A stretch of DNA of 64,000 nt. Origin: Flaccisagitta enflata. Lineage: Eukaryota; Chaetognatha; Sagittoidea; Aphragmophora. The translations under genes and the position numbers were made by a program. Below, one piece after another: positions 31,721 through 56,718 of this stretch; position 1 is the stretch's first letter, and every line of letters begins with the position of its first letter. The notes under the pieces are model-generated. The model searched no databases and was not told the origin of the DNA. It worked only from the letters and a program-made list of their open reading frames with translations. Where the stretch lies: the NCBI GenBank assembly GCA_965153355.1, contig OZ231127.1:57474001-57538000 (forward strand). Reading direction: 5' to 3'.

Positions 31721-31953
31721 ATTTCTCATCCCTTGTATATATCATCGGATTTCCTCGCCACGGACTCTACTGTCGCACGCAATCCAGAATCAACACACAC
31801 ACACAAAATACTTTACTCTGCTTTATCCTCGTTTCCAAGAAAATAAAACAGCAAAACACAGCGACGATCAACTCAAAAAAATATTCAACCACTTTCGATG
31901 CATGAAGACCTGTTTATTCGTCATAACTTTTCTGATACGTTGCGTTGGTGCCA

Positions 31954-32195
31954 TTTTTAGATGCGCACACGCAACACTATAAGAGGCTTTGTCCGTGTGT
32001 CCGTCCGTCCATCAGTCCGTCCGATGGTCCATAGTGATCGAGTCGAAAAGTGGAAGATTGAGCGATTTAGATAGTTTATGTGAATGTTTTTGTGTGGAAT
32101 TGGATGTTGGGGTGTGGATGGGGGTTGGACGCCCCCGCCCACCCGTCTGCAACGATTTTCTGACCCCGCGTCACTTGTTATTATTCAACTGATCA
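31954..32195 (-). mobile_element. Family A element, CACTTGTTA subtype
   Basis: TTTTTAGATGCGCACACGCAAC, GTCCGTCCGTCCATCAG core, GATCGAGTCGAAAAG, CCCCGCCCACCCGTCTGC, and GACCCCGCGTCACTTGTTA. Confidence 0.75.
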
Positions 32196-33360
32196 TTTGG
32201 TGGGAAAGAAAAGAAACCGATCTGTTTTCATCGGATAGCAGTTTGATCTGCAAAATTGCCCTATTTGATCATTCAATACATTCAATTGATCGCTTCTTTC
32301 AATTTACTGACATGTTCTCCACAATTCGTGATCGAAAGACAGCGGTTGGGGGGGGGGGGGAACTTCAGAGGCCGTACTCTCCAGGCCGTCGTACTTTTCT
32401 TTACTAACATTCGACCAAATTGCTTTATAACACTGATAAGGGAAGGGGGTGAGGGACTGAAGCAACTAAAAGCAACACGAAAGCGTAGCAAGTAGGGCAT
32501 TCCGTCGCGCAGTAGCCACTGCACTAAGGGCCACGGATTGCGCTAGATGGCTCCTTGGGTATATGGCTCAAGCTAAATAGAATGGTCATAGTAGCATTTG
32601 AGCATATATTACCGGTCCATATGACAGGTTTCATGGCAATTTAGAGTGAAAAAAGGCGACCTAAATTGACATTACTATGAAAAATTCTAAATTTCAATAA
32701 ATATCAATGAATTTTTTGGATTATCTGTTAAGATTACAAAAAGCTCATGATATCCTTAATATCGGATTGGATTCCTTCATTAATGTTTAAATGTCTGGAA
32801 AAATTTAAAAGATCATTATTTTTTACATTTTTAGCACCATTAAATTAGTCTACTATTACTATGTATTTGACCTAATTTGCATGCTTTTATCACCCTATGA
32901 ATATAAAGAATCGAACAAGGACGCACAATGAGCACCCTATTGCAAAATGTAGTTCAAGGGGTCCTGAATTCAGAACGCTATGGCTCAAGCGGGCCTTTGA
33001 CGTCCAAATTGCGATTTTTTTTGCCTAAAATGGACAAGTAATAATGTGGATAAAAGTAAAAATCTACATTTGATTGGAAAAAAAAATGAGCACAATGAGC
33101 TAAATGAGCAAAAAAATGATTTTTTTTGAGCACCTTATTAAGGTATCTTATTGAACAAAGACAAAAATTTGATTGATTTGGTCAAAACAATAGACAATTT
33201 AAATACTAAATTTAAGAGAGTTTAGCAATATTTATCACTCCATTTTCTCAAATTTCTCTTCTTATGTACTCTAAGCTCATAAAGCTCTTAATCCAATAGA
33301 AATGAGTAAATATTGGATATAAATAGTAACATCTGAAAATATGCAGAAAAATATTTTTTC
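32196..33360. other. AT-rich non-coding sequence upstream of the tubby gene
   Basis: No exon recognised. AATGAGCTAAATGAGC-type strings at about 33085-33115 recall the tandem units at 60140-60560. Confidence 0.4.
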
Positions 33361-33370
33361 ACTCTGTATA

Positions 33371-33715
33371 CCTTATTTTCTCCATTTATCGCCCCCCCCC
33401 TCCAACTAACGCCCCCCCTCTTTTTTCTTCTCTAGATTGTTGATAAATGGGAAGAAGAAAAGGCAAATTGTCAAAGATTTTGATTTTTTTCAGTGCTTTT
33501 TCAGTGCTTTCATTGAAAATAAGCAAAACAAATCATATCAATATCACTTCATTGTACTTTATCTTATAATTCTGATATTTCAAGTAGTATTCATGGTAAA
33601 AACGTTAGATAACAATGTATGTTTATATCAAAAGGGGGCGCTAATTGGAGGGTAAAATGACAATGTCATTTTTCAATTTCAAAAGCGCTCGGGGCGCTAA
33701 TTAGAGAAAATACGG
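33371..33715. mobile_element. Foldback element with TA flanks, mariner-like
   Basis: The left end CCTTATTTTCTCCATTTATC and right end (reverse complement CCGTATTTTCTCTAATTAGC) pair, followed by a second paired block CTCCAACTAACGCCCCC / GGGGGCGCTAATTGGAG. TA dinucleotides flank both ends (33369-33370, 33716-33717). It lies about 220 bp before the exon 1 acceptor of the tubby gene. Confidence 0.7.
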
Positions 33716-33961
33716 TAATTCATAAGGAGCAATGTATTGGAAAAGATATAATGTTAATCGCCAATGAGCCACCGAGCGCAGAATGCAGCCCACAGTGCAC
33801 TGGTCCCAGGATCAGTCTTGGTCCTTTTCCACGTTTTAGGTTGGGATCCGAAAGATAACCAATTTGGATTGTCAGTAGGCTAGGTCCAGAGTCCAAAACG
33901 GGTGTGACTATAAGTCAATTCAAACTCATTTCGTTGCAGATTTCACAGTCTGGAGTCGACC

Positions 33962-46680
<12,719 letters not shown>

Positions 46681-46720
46681 ATGAACAACGAAAATAGCAA
46701 CGTCGATCACTGAATGTTCG

Positions 46721-47123
<403 letters not shown>

Positions 47124-47340
47124 CAAAGACTTTGTAACATAATTCGACGCGTGGCAGGATGACATTGCTACACCAAAAAAAGTTCGCAAGGCCAAATGAA
47201 TGCAGACTGAGAATGAAGTAATAATGAAAGGGGAAGGAGAGAGAGAAAAAAAGACAAAGTTCATCCCCGATTTTTTTGCGAAGCCAAAACTTCCCTAGTA
47301 TAACAACAAATCAACAAAAAAAATCTAACATTCGACAACA

Positions 47341-47428
47341 GAAGCAACATTATCAACAATAACAACAACCACAACCACAGAAATAACAGAAAAAACAACA
47401 ACAACAACAATAACAACAACAATAACAA

Positions 47429-47521
<93 letters not shown>

Positions 47522-47535
47522 CTACGACAACAACG

Positions 47536-47620
<85 letters not shown>

Positions 47621-47622
47621 CT
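47341..47622 (+). repeat. (CAA)n with ACGACA block
   Basis: CAA-rich with a central (ACGACA)n run at about 47433-47475. The reverse-complement pattern (GTT with GTTGTC block) is seen at 8130-8450 and 53770-53890. Confidence 0.95.
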
Positions 47623-48141
47623 GGACTGGATCGAAGATCAACAGTTGCCTTATCCATAACTTTATTTCCTCCTTTGTCTGTTTTTATCAAGTGATAATTG
47701 TTCATATCGACTTAACTTGTAGTCATGTCATATTACTTCAATTACGTCGTTTCAAACGTAGTGATACATCCTAAAAAAAATTAGGCACGCACAATGAGAC
47801 TGAAGAACTCTACTATCCATATCGCAACTCTAGTCCTTATACATAAAAAGATGTGTTTGTTGTCATTAAACGATACTTGGTTCTTCTTTCCATAAATTAA
47901 AAGTTTTATCAAAGCTCTTATTTATGATTCGTCTTTTTTTTGTTCTGTTTGTATGAAAAAAAATGATGACAATTTGTTTTTACTTACAAGAAAGTTTCAC
48001 TTACAATATTTTGTGTGCACGTTTTTTCAAATGTTTCATCCTGTAAGATGCTTTGCGGTTTTTGGCGGACAATGAGAATAAGTTGACTCTTTTCTATTCA
48101 TTTTGCCTTTATTTTTTGCTCTACTAATGTCTATCCTTCTT

Positions 48142-48470
<329 letters not shown>

Positions 48471-49020
48471 TCTGGCCTCCATACTCACCATTTGCTCATT
48501 TTCTCCTTTTTCTCCCCAATCTTTCCCCCGATCTGTCTGTCGCTCTTTCTTTCTTTAATTCGTTTTTTTGTGAGAAAATGCTTTTTTCTCTTTCGAGTAT
48601 GTTTGACTCACAAAGCGCACTTACTTTCCTCTAGAAAGTCAATAGAAAATACAAGCAAAAACATTCTTCTTTTTCATTTTTTAGCACCATAAAATCCAGT
48701 CAAGCATGATAATATCAAAGGATGTGGTGAGTTTGCTAGTTTCTGATAATTTGATGGAACAAAGAGCATTTATTGTCAAGAACTCATAACAATTCACAAT
48801 CGACACCTTGAACGTAAAGACGGTCGCCGAAATTTTTGTAGTGATCCAATCGTTTTAAAACGTGAGAACGGAGTAGGTAATTCATGGACTTCAAGCGCAT
48901 ATCGAATGCAAAATCAATGTCTCTTTTCGTTTAAGATCTTTCAGATTTGTAGCGGTAATAATTTCGAGACGACGGAGAAGATGATGCGTGTCTCCACCTG
49001 AACACCCAATCAGCCCCACG
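48471..49020. other. Non-coding sequence
   Basis: No exon, RNA gene or element recognised. Confidence 0.4.
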
Positions 49021-49028
49021 TCTACTTG

Positions 49029-49266
49029 ATGAGTGGGATAATGAATGGGAAGATGGGCGTGGTGATAAATGGGAAGATGGACGGGAAGATAAGGGGGAAG
49101 ATGGGTGGGATGTTAAGTGGACAGATGGGCGGGAAGATGAACGGGAAGATGGGCGGAATGATAAGTGGGAAAATGAGCGGGAAGATTGGCGGGATGAAGG
49201 GCGGGAAGATAAACGGGATGATGGGCGGGAAGATGGGCGAGATGATAAGCGTGAAGATGACTGAGA
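49029..49266 (+). repeat. 12-bp minisatellite (GGGAAGATGGGC)
   Basis: About 20 units of GGGAAGATGGGC/GGGATGATAAGC type. Because the unit is a multiple of three, long Ser/Pro-rich and Ile/Phe/Pro-rich frames run through it on the minus strand; I read these as artefacts. Confidence 0.92.
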
Positions 49267-49737
49267 TGGTGAGTAAGCTGATGGTTGTTTTTTTGCCGTT
49301 GATGTCGAATGGAAGAAGAAAGACGACGGAGAGGAGAAAGACGAGGCGGAAGTCAAAGGGTCGTCTTCTTAAGCCGTGGCTTTGGACGACCTTCCGGGAG
49401 AACATTTCATCACGTGTCTGAGGAAAGGATGCGGTTTGAATATTTTAGTGACAAGTTGTTACAGGACGTCTTTACTCTGTATCCACTGACAGCCAGTAGA
49501 CAAAAAAGATGCATCTACCACCGATGATTTCTCGGAAGTAACTTAAAGCAAAAACTTAAAAGCTGTTAACGAAAATCCTTTAACAGTCATTGCAATCTAT
49601 TTAGTAAATTTGATCATCTGATAAGCTAAAGAATAATAGATAGTCGGTAGTTAGTGTGGATACCAATATCTCAATATCCACTGTCATTTCAGTGTTCACC
49701 CGCACTGGTCCTATATCCTAATCACTAGTGCCCCCAG

Positions 49738-50328
49738 GGTGGAAAAAAGTTCAAGTTGAGTGACCATTGCCCCCACTTGGTTTTTTAGGCTCTACCCAAT
49801 GTGGGGAAATGTTTTCTAGCCAAATTCAAATCATCCTTGGGGCGTTTTTTGAAAAAAGTGAAAAATTCAAGATTTTTTGCATGATTTTTAATTAAAAAAA
49901 TTTGCAGGTTGGTTTAACTTATTTTCTGATAGCATATTGTTATTCCTGGTGAAATTCCCTTTAATTTGATGGGTCGCACTAAAAGGTTTTGAAAAAAATA
50001 AAAATTTCATTTTTTATGCTACCGTTACAAAAATCATAACGGTGACCTAAAATATAAACATTGTATTTTTTTTTAAAACCCTATAGTGCGACCTATCAAA
50101 TAAAAGGGAATTTAGTCAGGATTAACAGTATGCTATCAAAAAATAACTCAGACTAACCAATGAAATTTTGTATGCATAATCAAGCTAGAAATCTTGAATT
50201 TTTCATTTTTTAAAAAAGAAGCGCCCCAAGGATGATTTGATTTTGGCTAGAAAACACTTCCCCACATTGAGTAGAGCCTAAAAAACCAAGTGGGGGCAAT
50301 GGTCACTAAACTTGAACTTTTTTCCACC
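49738..50328. mobile_element. 591-bp foldback (palindromic) element
   Basis: The left arm GGTGGAAAAAAGTTCAAG... and the reverse complement of the right arm match at roughly 90% over about 265 bases each, including ATTGCCCCCACTTGG, GGCTCTAC, CATCCTTGGGGCG, ATAGCATA and GGTCGCACTA. The centre, at about 50033, holds ACCGTTA...TAACGGT. Confidence 0.9.
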
Positions 50329-50334
50329 GCTCGC

Positions 50335-50411
50335 AATTCAGAACTGTTACCGACGGACGGACAGACCAACCAACACGGTAAAGTCTAGAGTTGCGTGTCC
50401 GCGACTAAAAA
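50335..50411 (+). mobile_element. Family A fragment (right end)
   Basis: GACGGACGGACAGACC core and right end AGAGTTGCGTGTCCGCGACT plus AAAAA, directly after the 591-bp palindrome. Confidence 0.75.
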
Positions 50412-52049
50412 CAGCTCTTTTTTTTTAATGCTGGAAACATAGCGGTCATAAAAAACATCAAAAATTAAGATAAGTTGGAAGGATTGAGTAGGCAAATCCT
50501 GCTATTTGGAAGGAAAGCAGAATGTACAGCTTGCTCTTTGGTTGGTCTGTTGATCCTTCTGTTGGTCTGTCCATTGGTCACATTTGGTTATATTGGCATT
50601 GCTGCTGCTGCCATAGTGCCTGGCTGGTCTTCCACATCGCTACCCTTGCCCAGGCGTTCATATTTTGTAAACCTTCCGAGAGGCAGAAATTCTGCCTTAT
50701 AAGTTTCCGACATAGATTTGCATGTCTGCTGGTAACCCTTTCTAGTAAAAAGCTGCAAAATAGTTAACTAAACAGCATGCTTGAACTCTTTTTCACCCAA
50801 ATTGGCCATGACATAGAACCGATTGTGCAAAAGATTTGAAAAATGATTAGATTCAATCTAAAAATCAGATTGTTTTCAAGCCTGACAAAATACCTCTTAG
50901 TACTCCACAGGCCCTTGCGGTTTTTAAACTTGTTCTGTATCTTTCTTTGTTTCTTCCTTGCCTCTTTCTTTGCTTCTTTTTTTCCTTTTTTTCTATCTTG
51001 CTTTCTCTGTTTCTTTCTTTCTCTCTTTCTTTCTTTCTCTCTTTCTTTCTTTCTTATTTCCTCTTTCTTCCTCTTTCTTCCTCTTTTTCATCCTCTTCCG
51101 AGATCTTCCGACCACTTCCTCCACCTTCCGAGAAGCGGCGCTTCCCGCTTCTTCAAAATATGAACACCTGCCCTTGCCCATCCTCACTCAACTGGGATTA
51201 TCAAGTATACTGACTTGCTTCAAAATGGGTAGAAATGCTTTAAAACATCACGCTTGGCTTGAAAGGTGCCTCTGAAGAGATTTGCTGCAAGTTGCTGCAT
51301 ATTTTACAAGTCAAAAGAAGGGCAGTGAAGATGCTGCACTTTGAGCAGGTTGCTGTTTATCCTAAAACTTTTTAAGGGGCCTAAATTATCAAAAGAATGC
51401 TCATTCAATGATAAAAATGAACTCTATGCGTTTTCAGCTTAAAATTGGTGGATTGCGGCAATTTGCTGCAAATTCATGATGTAATTGCAGCAAGTTGCTG
51501 CAATTTCAACAGGCTGGGTCAGATACATCATTGTTCTGTACAAATCATGTCCTAGAAAGACCTTTGCACATAATCCAACTTCATAGAGAAAAGTATTAAA
51601 GTTGGGCTATGGGAAATATGCTGAAAGTAGCTTTTTTTTCACATGAAATCATTGGTGCAGCATAGATGATCAATAAGGGCAATGCGCCGACCCCTATCAG
51701 TAAATTTGGGTCCAACTATGTTTCTAGTCTGTCAGGATATATGCCACTACCCACTTTGATGGCCGAGTTTTGGTGTTACAGTAACTTTTTAAGGCCCAAC
51801 CATGTTTTACACCTCCCTCTACTGGGGGCACTAGTGTAATGTTCCCTTGAGCACTATGTTGAATCAGGGCAGAAAGAATGTCATTCACTTATTGCTATCA
51901 TGGATATGTCTGCGTATTTGTAATCAATTTTCTTCCCACCTAAATTCTTGTTGGAGTGTAACTGTTCCTCTCACACGCGTTTCTTCGGGCAGATGGACGT
52001 CCTCCAATACCCAAGGCGCCAACCGTTTCTTGTTGCACCAACTGAGACA

Positions 52050-52052
<3 letters not shown>

Positions 52053-52105
<53 letters not shown>
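52053..52105 (+). repeat. (AG)n microsatellite
   Basis: About 26 units, followed by GACAGA and GAATGAAT units. Confidence 0.95.
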
Positions 52106-52110
<5 letters not shown>

Positions 52111-52305
52111 GCAGAGACAGAGACAGAGAATGAATGAATGAATGAATGGTTTAATACATCCGCGAGACAGTTTTCATGTCTAAGGGAGTCGGTTCATTTC
52201 AAAGTTTTTGAATTCTTCCTCGATTCCTTGGTTGAACTGGTAGTTGAATAGGTACATACATACGGACAGAAGTTGCAGACATACAAACAGATCAATTTCA
52301 AGATA

Positions 52306-52814
52306 CAGTAGATGTCGTCTAGACTTGGAAATATGGGGGCCCTCATAACCTAACTACCATTTGCGCCAATGAAATAAAACTGTGTCTGTATAATGCTTAT
52401 GTCCTATAGGGTTGACGATGGGGTATGGCAGCTCTGTGGATAGAAAATTCTTTTGAATATACTAAAACAGATTTAATCTGCTCATACAGCTGCCAGAATT
52501 AGTCTAGTGGTTAACTCACTTTACTTCAAGTTCTTCTTGATCAATACATTTCTTTAAAAGTTCCAGGTTCGAATCCCAGGCTGGTTTTGCAATAAAAGCA
52601 AATAGATGAAGCTGAAATTCTGCTATAAAAGTGATTGATCCTAACATTTTATACTAAAATTTTTTTTTGTAAGGTAAGCCGTACGGGGATACCATACCCC
52701 ATCGTCAACCCCTTAAGGTCTATACATTACACTAGCAAAATATCAGTCCCCTCACTGTACTGATGCTGAGGTTATGAGCTCCCCCGTATTTCTAAGTTTA
52801 GACGACATCTACTG
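52306..52814. mobile_element. Mariner-like non-autonomous element, 509 bp
   Basis: Terminal inverted repeats of about 130 bases start CAGTAGATGTCGTCTA and include TTGACGATGGGGTATGG at their inner end. TA flanks both ends (52304-52305, 52815-52816). A CAGT start with TA duplication is typical of Tc1/mariner-derived MITEs. The 240-bp centre carries a tRNA-like sequence. Confidence 0.85.
52490..52586 (+). ncRNA. tRNA-like sequence inside the mariner-like element
   Basis: TAGTCTAGTGGTTAACTC fits a pol III A box, and GGTTCGAATCCC is a canonical B box 65 bases later. CCAG/CTGG at the ends could form part of an acceptor stem. The anticodon arm is irregular and the A-to-B distance is long, so a decayed tRNA, an intron-containing tRNA or a SINE head is more likely than a functional tRNA. 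Confidence 0.4.
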
Positions 52815-52977
52815 TAAGAATTTCGGAGTGGCTTTAGCGCTGAGTGGAATGTCTTCCTCGGACCGTAAGCGTTGGTCTGCGTCTTTGCTACAATCTCATT
52901 ATGATGTCCACAGCCGTCGAAGCGCAGCATTTGGTGAGACGGCGTCAAGAACATTAATCGAAGATGTTGTTGCAGGC

Positions 52978-53301
52978 CTGTATATAGTTGAGTATTCCCC
53001 CCCCCCCCCCGGTGGGGGGGGGGAATAAAATAAAAAGGTTTGGAGATGGGGAAAAAAATCAAAAGCTAGAAAAGAAGAAAAAAGAAATTTTTTGAAGATT
53101 TAACACTTTTGGTAGTTCCAAATGGTAGTACCTGATTACTACAACACATTTTAACACTATTTAAACCTATAGCATACTGTTTTATTGCTTTGTGGGGAAG
53201 AAAATCATTGATTTTGTAACGCGATGCGATGCGTCGTGGGGAAGGAAATCAAAGGCAGGGGGGGGAATAAAATCAAAAGCCGCTCAACTTTATACACCCC
53301 T
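52978..53301 (+). mobile_element. Small TIR element, copy 2 (uninterrupted)
   Basis: GGCCTGTATATAGTTGAG at the left and GGGGTGTATAAAGTTGAG as reverse complement of the right end. The body has C/G runs, GATGGGGAAAAAAATCAAAAG, GACGCATCGC-type motifs and GGGGAAGAAAATCA. It provides the empty site for the nested MITE in copy 1. Confidence 0.75.
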
Positions 53302-53397
53302 GTGTTATTGTTGTTTGTTTTTATTGTTGTTTTATTTATTTTATTATTTTATTATTATTGTTATTGTTATTGTTTTTGTTTTTTTATTGTTATTGTT

Positions 53398-53503
53398 ATG
53401 TTGTTGTTGTTGTTTTTGTTTTTTTTTTTTTTGTTATTGTTATTGATGTTTTTAACGTTGATATGTTGACGTTGTTATTGTTGTTGTTGTTGTTATTTGT
53501 TGC

Positions 53504-53559
<56 letters not shown>

Positions 53560-53562
53560 TGT
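53398..53562 (+). repeat. (GTT)n microsatellite, irregular
   Basis: Degenerate GTTATT/GTTTTT to about 53480, then pure GTT over the last 60 bases. Confidence 0.9.
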
Positions 53563-53769
53563 CCGGCAATCTCCATCTTTGCATCTCGTAGGTGGCAGCG
53601 TCGTGGTAACCGGAAATGGAAAAGGGGGTCGGCCTTTCAGAGTAGGATAGCATCTGACTGTTGACTTGCGCAACAAATACTGTATTATAATTTATAAATT
53701 CTGCCCACCTGAGAGAAACCTCGAAGCGCTGAGGATGGGTCACTTCGATGGAGATGACGCCAGGAGCCG

Positions 53770-53780
53770 TTGTTGTTGTT

Positions 53781-53836
<56 letters not shown>

Positions 53837-53838
53837 GG

Positions 53839-53888
<50 letters not shown>

Positions 53889-53973
53889 GAGACACAGACA
53901 CACACACAGACACACACACAGACACACACACAGACACACACACAGACACACACACAGACACACACACAGACAC
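53770..53973 (+). repeat. GTTGTC / GTT / 10-bp ACACACACAG compound array
   Basis: (GTTGTC)n to about 53837, (GTT)n to 53890, then eight copies of a 10-bp unit (ACACACACAG) to 53973. Confidence 0.95.
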
Positions 53974-54451
53974 TAGAGTTTGGAGTTTCAAATAGAATCA
54001 TCTAGTGGCATATAACGGAAGTATAATTGAGATTATATGCATAGTAGGTTGCGTATAAGTGGAGTTTTTAGCCTAAAAAACGCTTTTTAACGTTTTTTAG
54101 GAAGTATTACAATTACTTCTATTTTTTAAGATGAAATGAGTTTCCCAGTGCCTATGATGCATCGTTTACTCTTAAGGAAAATACTTGAGCAAAGCATTGT
54201 GTTGTTTTTTCATTCATATTCTCATTTGCTTTCAAGAGTAGACAGACAGACAGACAGACAGACAGACCAAGATCAGAACATTAGAGAATAAAAGACAATT
54301 CATGAAAATATAATTGGCCACTTGATTTTTTCTTGTTGTCAGAGAGAGAGAGAGAGCGCAATTTGGTCATCACTTCATGTAATCAGAGGATCGATCTAAC
54401 CAAAACATATGGTCCTCAAAAGTCGGAAATGGTGAAGAGAGAGACAGAGAG

Positions 54452-54496
<45 letters not shown>

Positions 54497-54501
<5 letters not shown>

Positions 54502-55106
54502 AAAAACGCTGTAGGTGTATATACCATACCGTTGACTTTGATTCAACATACTGCTCACAAACAAAATACGAAGAAGTAGAAAAGAAAAGAAAAGAAAAGG
54601 AAAAGAGAAAAAAAAGAAAAAGAAGAAGAAGAAGAAAAGAAAAGAAGAGAAGAAAGAAGAAGAAGAGAGATGAAACAGAAGACGTAGATGACGGAAAAGA
54701 AGAAGACAAAGACGAAGACAAAAAAGAAAAAGAAAAAGAAAAAGAAGCAGAGGAAGAGGCAGAAGAAGAAAAACAAGAACAAGAAAAAGAAGAACAGGAA
54801 AATGAATAGAAGAAGATATTTCTTCTTTGAAAATTGTAAAAGACGAATGAATGAATAAATAAGATTTGGATTGGTCAATCAAAAACAAGCAATTGAGGAG
54901 AGAGAGGAAGAAGAAGAAGAAGAAGAAGAAGAAGAAGAAGAAGAAGAAGAAGAAGAAGAAGAAGAAAAAAGGTGAGGATGATGATACACAATCAACGAAC
55001 TGAGTTCATCTTTGGAAATTGTATGATGATAGCGCGTAGTTTGCCATCTCAGCCTAGGGACTATCTTTTTTATTTTATTTGCCTTTACTTCATTCGCCAT
55101 TCACTC
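54497..55106. repeat. Left arm of a near-perfect 1.5-kb palindrome
   Basis: From GTGGAAAAAACGCTGTAGG to CGCCATTCACTCG, this arm is the reverse complement of 55348-56036 with almost no substitutions visible. The arm-length difference (610 vs 689) is explained by longer CTT arrays on the right. The same predicted peptides therefore appear on opposite strands. Confidence 0.95.
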
Positions 55107-55347
55107 GCTATTCACTCGCCATGTATTCTTCCTTCAAATGACTTAGAATTCTTGATAGAACAGGTCGAACCAACGCTGTAATTACCCGCCCTCGCCCTAA
55201 TATTGCTCTGGATTCTCTCTTTTCTCTCCTCTTTTCCCCTTTTTCTTCAAGTCGCCCTGTTCATCAGCTAAGCCGCTTTCATTCATAGCTGAACAATTCG
55301 ACCGCGAGATTCACTAGCCATTCACCAGCTAGGCTACGCATTTGACT

Positions 55348-56036
55348 CGAGTGAATGGCGAAGGAAGTAAAGGCAAATAAAATAAAAAAGATAGTCCCTA
55401 GGCTGAGATGGCAAACTACGCGCTATCATCATACAATTTCCAAAGATGAACTCAGTTCGTTGATTGTGTATCATCATCCTCACCTTTTTTCTTCTTCTTC
55501 TTCTTCTTCTTCTTCTTCTTCTTCTTCTTCTTCTTCTTCTTCTTCTTCTTCTTCTTCTTCCTCTCTCTCCTCAATTGCTTGTTTTTGATTGACCAATCCA
55601 AATCTTATTTATTCATTCATTCGTCTTTTACAATTTTCAAAGAAGAAATATCTTCTTCTATTCATTTTCCTGTTCTTCTTTTTCTTGTTCTTGTTTTTCT
55701 TCTTCTGCCTCTTCCTCTGCTTCTTTTTCTTTTTCTTTTTCTTTTTTGTCTTCGTCTTTGTCTTCTTCTTTTCCGTCATCTACGTCTTCTGTTTCATCTT
55801 CCTCTTCTTCTTCTTCTTCTTCTTCTTCTTCTTCTTCTTCTTCTTCTTCTTCTTCTTCTTCTTCTTCTTCTTCTTTCTCTTCTTCTTCTTCTTTTTCTTT
55901 TTTTTCATCTTTTTCTTCCTCTTCTTTTTCTTCCTCTTCTTTTTCTTCTTTTTCTACTTCTTCGTATTTTGTTTGTGAGCAGTATGTTGAATCAAAGTCA
56001 ACGGTATGGTATATACACCTACAGCGTTTTTTCCAC
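55348..56036. repeat. Right arm of a near-perfect 1.5-kb palindrome
   Basis: Partner of 54497-55106. The spacer 55107-55347 is unique and contains several ATTCACTCGCC/ATTCACTAGCC-like strings resembling the arm ends. Contains (CTT)n arrays at 55492-55562 and 55800-55878. Confidence 0.95.
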
Positions 56037-56202
56037 TGACTGTTATGGCCCCTGCCCTACTGTCCGAGACTGTCTTGCCGTGCATTTGGCCATGTTTTTA
56101 TTGATCTGACCTTCCATCGAACTGGAGAGATTCTACCACATTAATGACTTAGTCATTTGTGCATTTGTGCACCTTTGGAGTCAACACCTCGCCATTGTCC
56201 TT

Positions 56203-56416
56203 GCAACCTAAAACAAGACCAACACCTATAAGTCGCATGCGAGACTTACATAATGACTTTAAATGACTTAGTATAATCTTAAATGACCTTATATTACTCA
56301 AGAAGATAAAATTGCTAAACAAGTAAAAGTGCAATGGACCGACAGACAGACAGACCAACCAACCGACGGACAGATAGAAGGACGGACAAAGCGGGGTGTA
56401 GAGTCGCGTGCGCCTG
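56203..56416 (+). mobile_element. Family A element, ACAAGGCCAACACC subtype
   Basis: AACAAGACCAACACCTATAA, GTCGCATGCGAGACTTACAT, several AATGACTTA repeats, (GACA/GACC)n core, AAAGCGGGGTGTAGAG, and a truncated hairpin GTCGCGTGCGCCTGAC. Confidence 0.85.
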
Positions 56417-56439
56417 ACCCGTTATTGTTGTAATTGTTA

Positions 56440-56620
56440 ATGTATCAATCGTTTTTGCTGTCTTGGCGAGGGGACGAGCGGACAAATGATCGAACAAAGG
56501 TCCCCTACTGTTCTACAGGACATCGTTCCCTTTGAGCCACTGCCCAAAAAGTCAAATCACGTGCAAGTGCACCTTCATATTCGGGGAAACGCTACTCTGC
56601 ACCTTGCAATCACCTTCATA

Positions 56621-56683
<63 letters not shown>

Positions 56684-56718
56684 CTTGTCATCGTCATCGT
56701 CATTGTCATCATCATCGT
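56440..56718 (+). mobile_element. Family B relative ending in (TCATCG)n
   Basis: Shares with 61925-62161 the order TTTTTGCTGTCTTGG, GAGGGGAC, GGTCCCC, CTACAGGACATCGTTCC, AAGTGCACCT, CACCTTGC, and then an ATC-type hexamer array. Each copy has its own array (TCATCG here, ATTATC there), so the array sits at a fixed place in the element. Confidence 0.7.

Larger units (their letters stand above)
49723..51836. mobile_element. 2.1-kb element with 15-bp TIRs and TAAT duplication
   Basis: Perfect terminal inverted repeats CACTAGTGCCCCCAG / CTGGGGGCACTAGTG, flanked on both sides by TAAT (49719-49722 and 51837-51840). No transposase frame is visible. It contains a 591-bp palindrome, a family A fragment and TTGCTGCAA-rich sequence. 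Eight of the 15 TIR bases (CACTAGTG) are self-palindromic, so the evidence is weaker than the length suggests. Confidence 0.55.

Noticed and set aside
48931-49421. Ser/Arg/Pro-rich, Ile/Pro-rich and Gly/Lys/Met-rich open frames on both strands
   Set aside because: Produced by the 12-bp minisatellite, whose period keeps all frames open.
52774-53028. 85-codon frame starting MSSPVFLSLDDIYCKNFG
   Set aside because: Its first part is the terminal repeat of the mariner-like element and its end is a poly-C/poly-G tract of another element.
54333-56109. Identical Lys/Glu-rich and Leu/Phe-rich frames on opposite strands
   Set aside because: They mirror each other because of the palindrome and consist of GAA/CTT low-complexity sequence.
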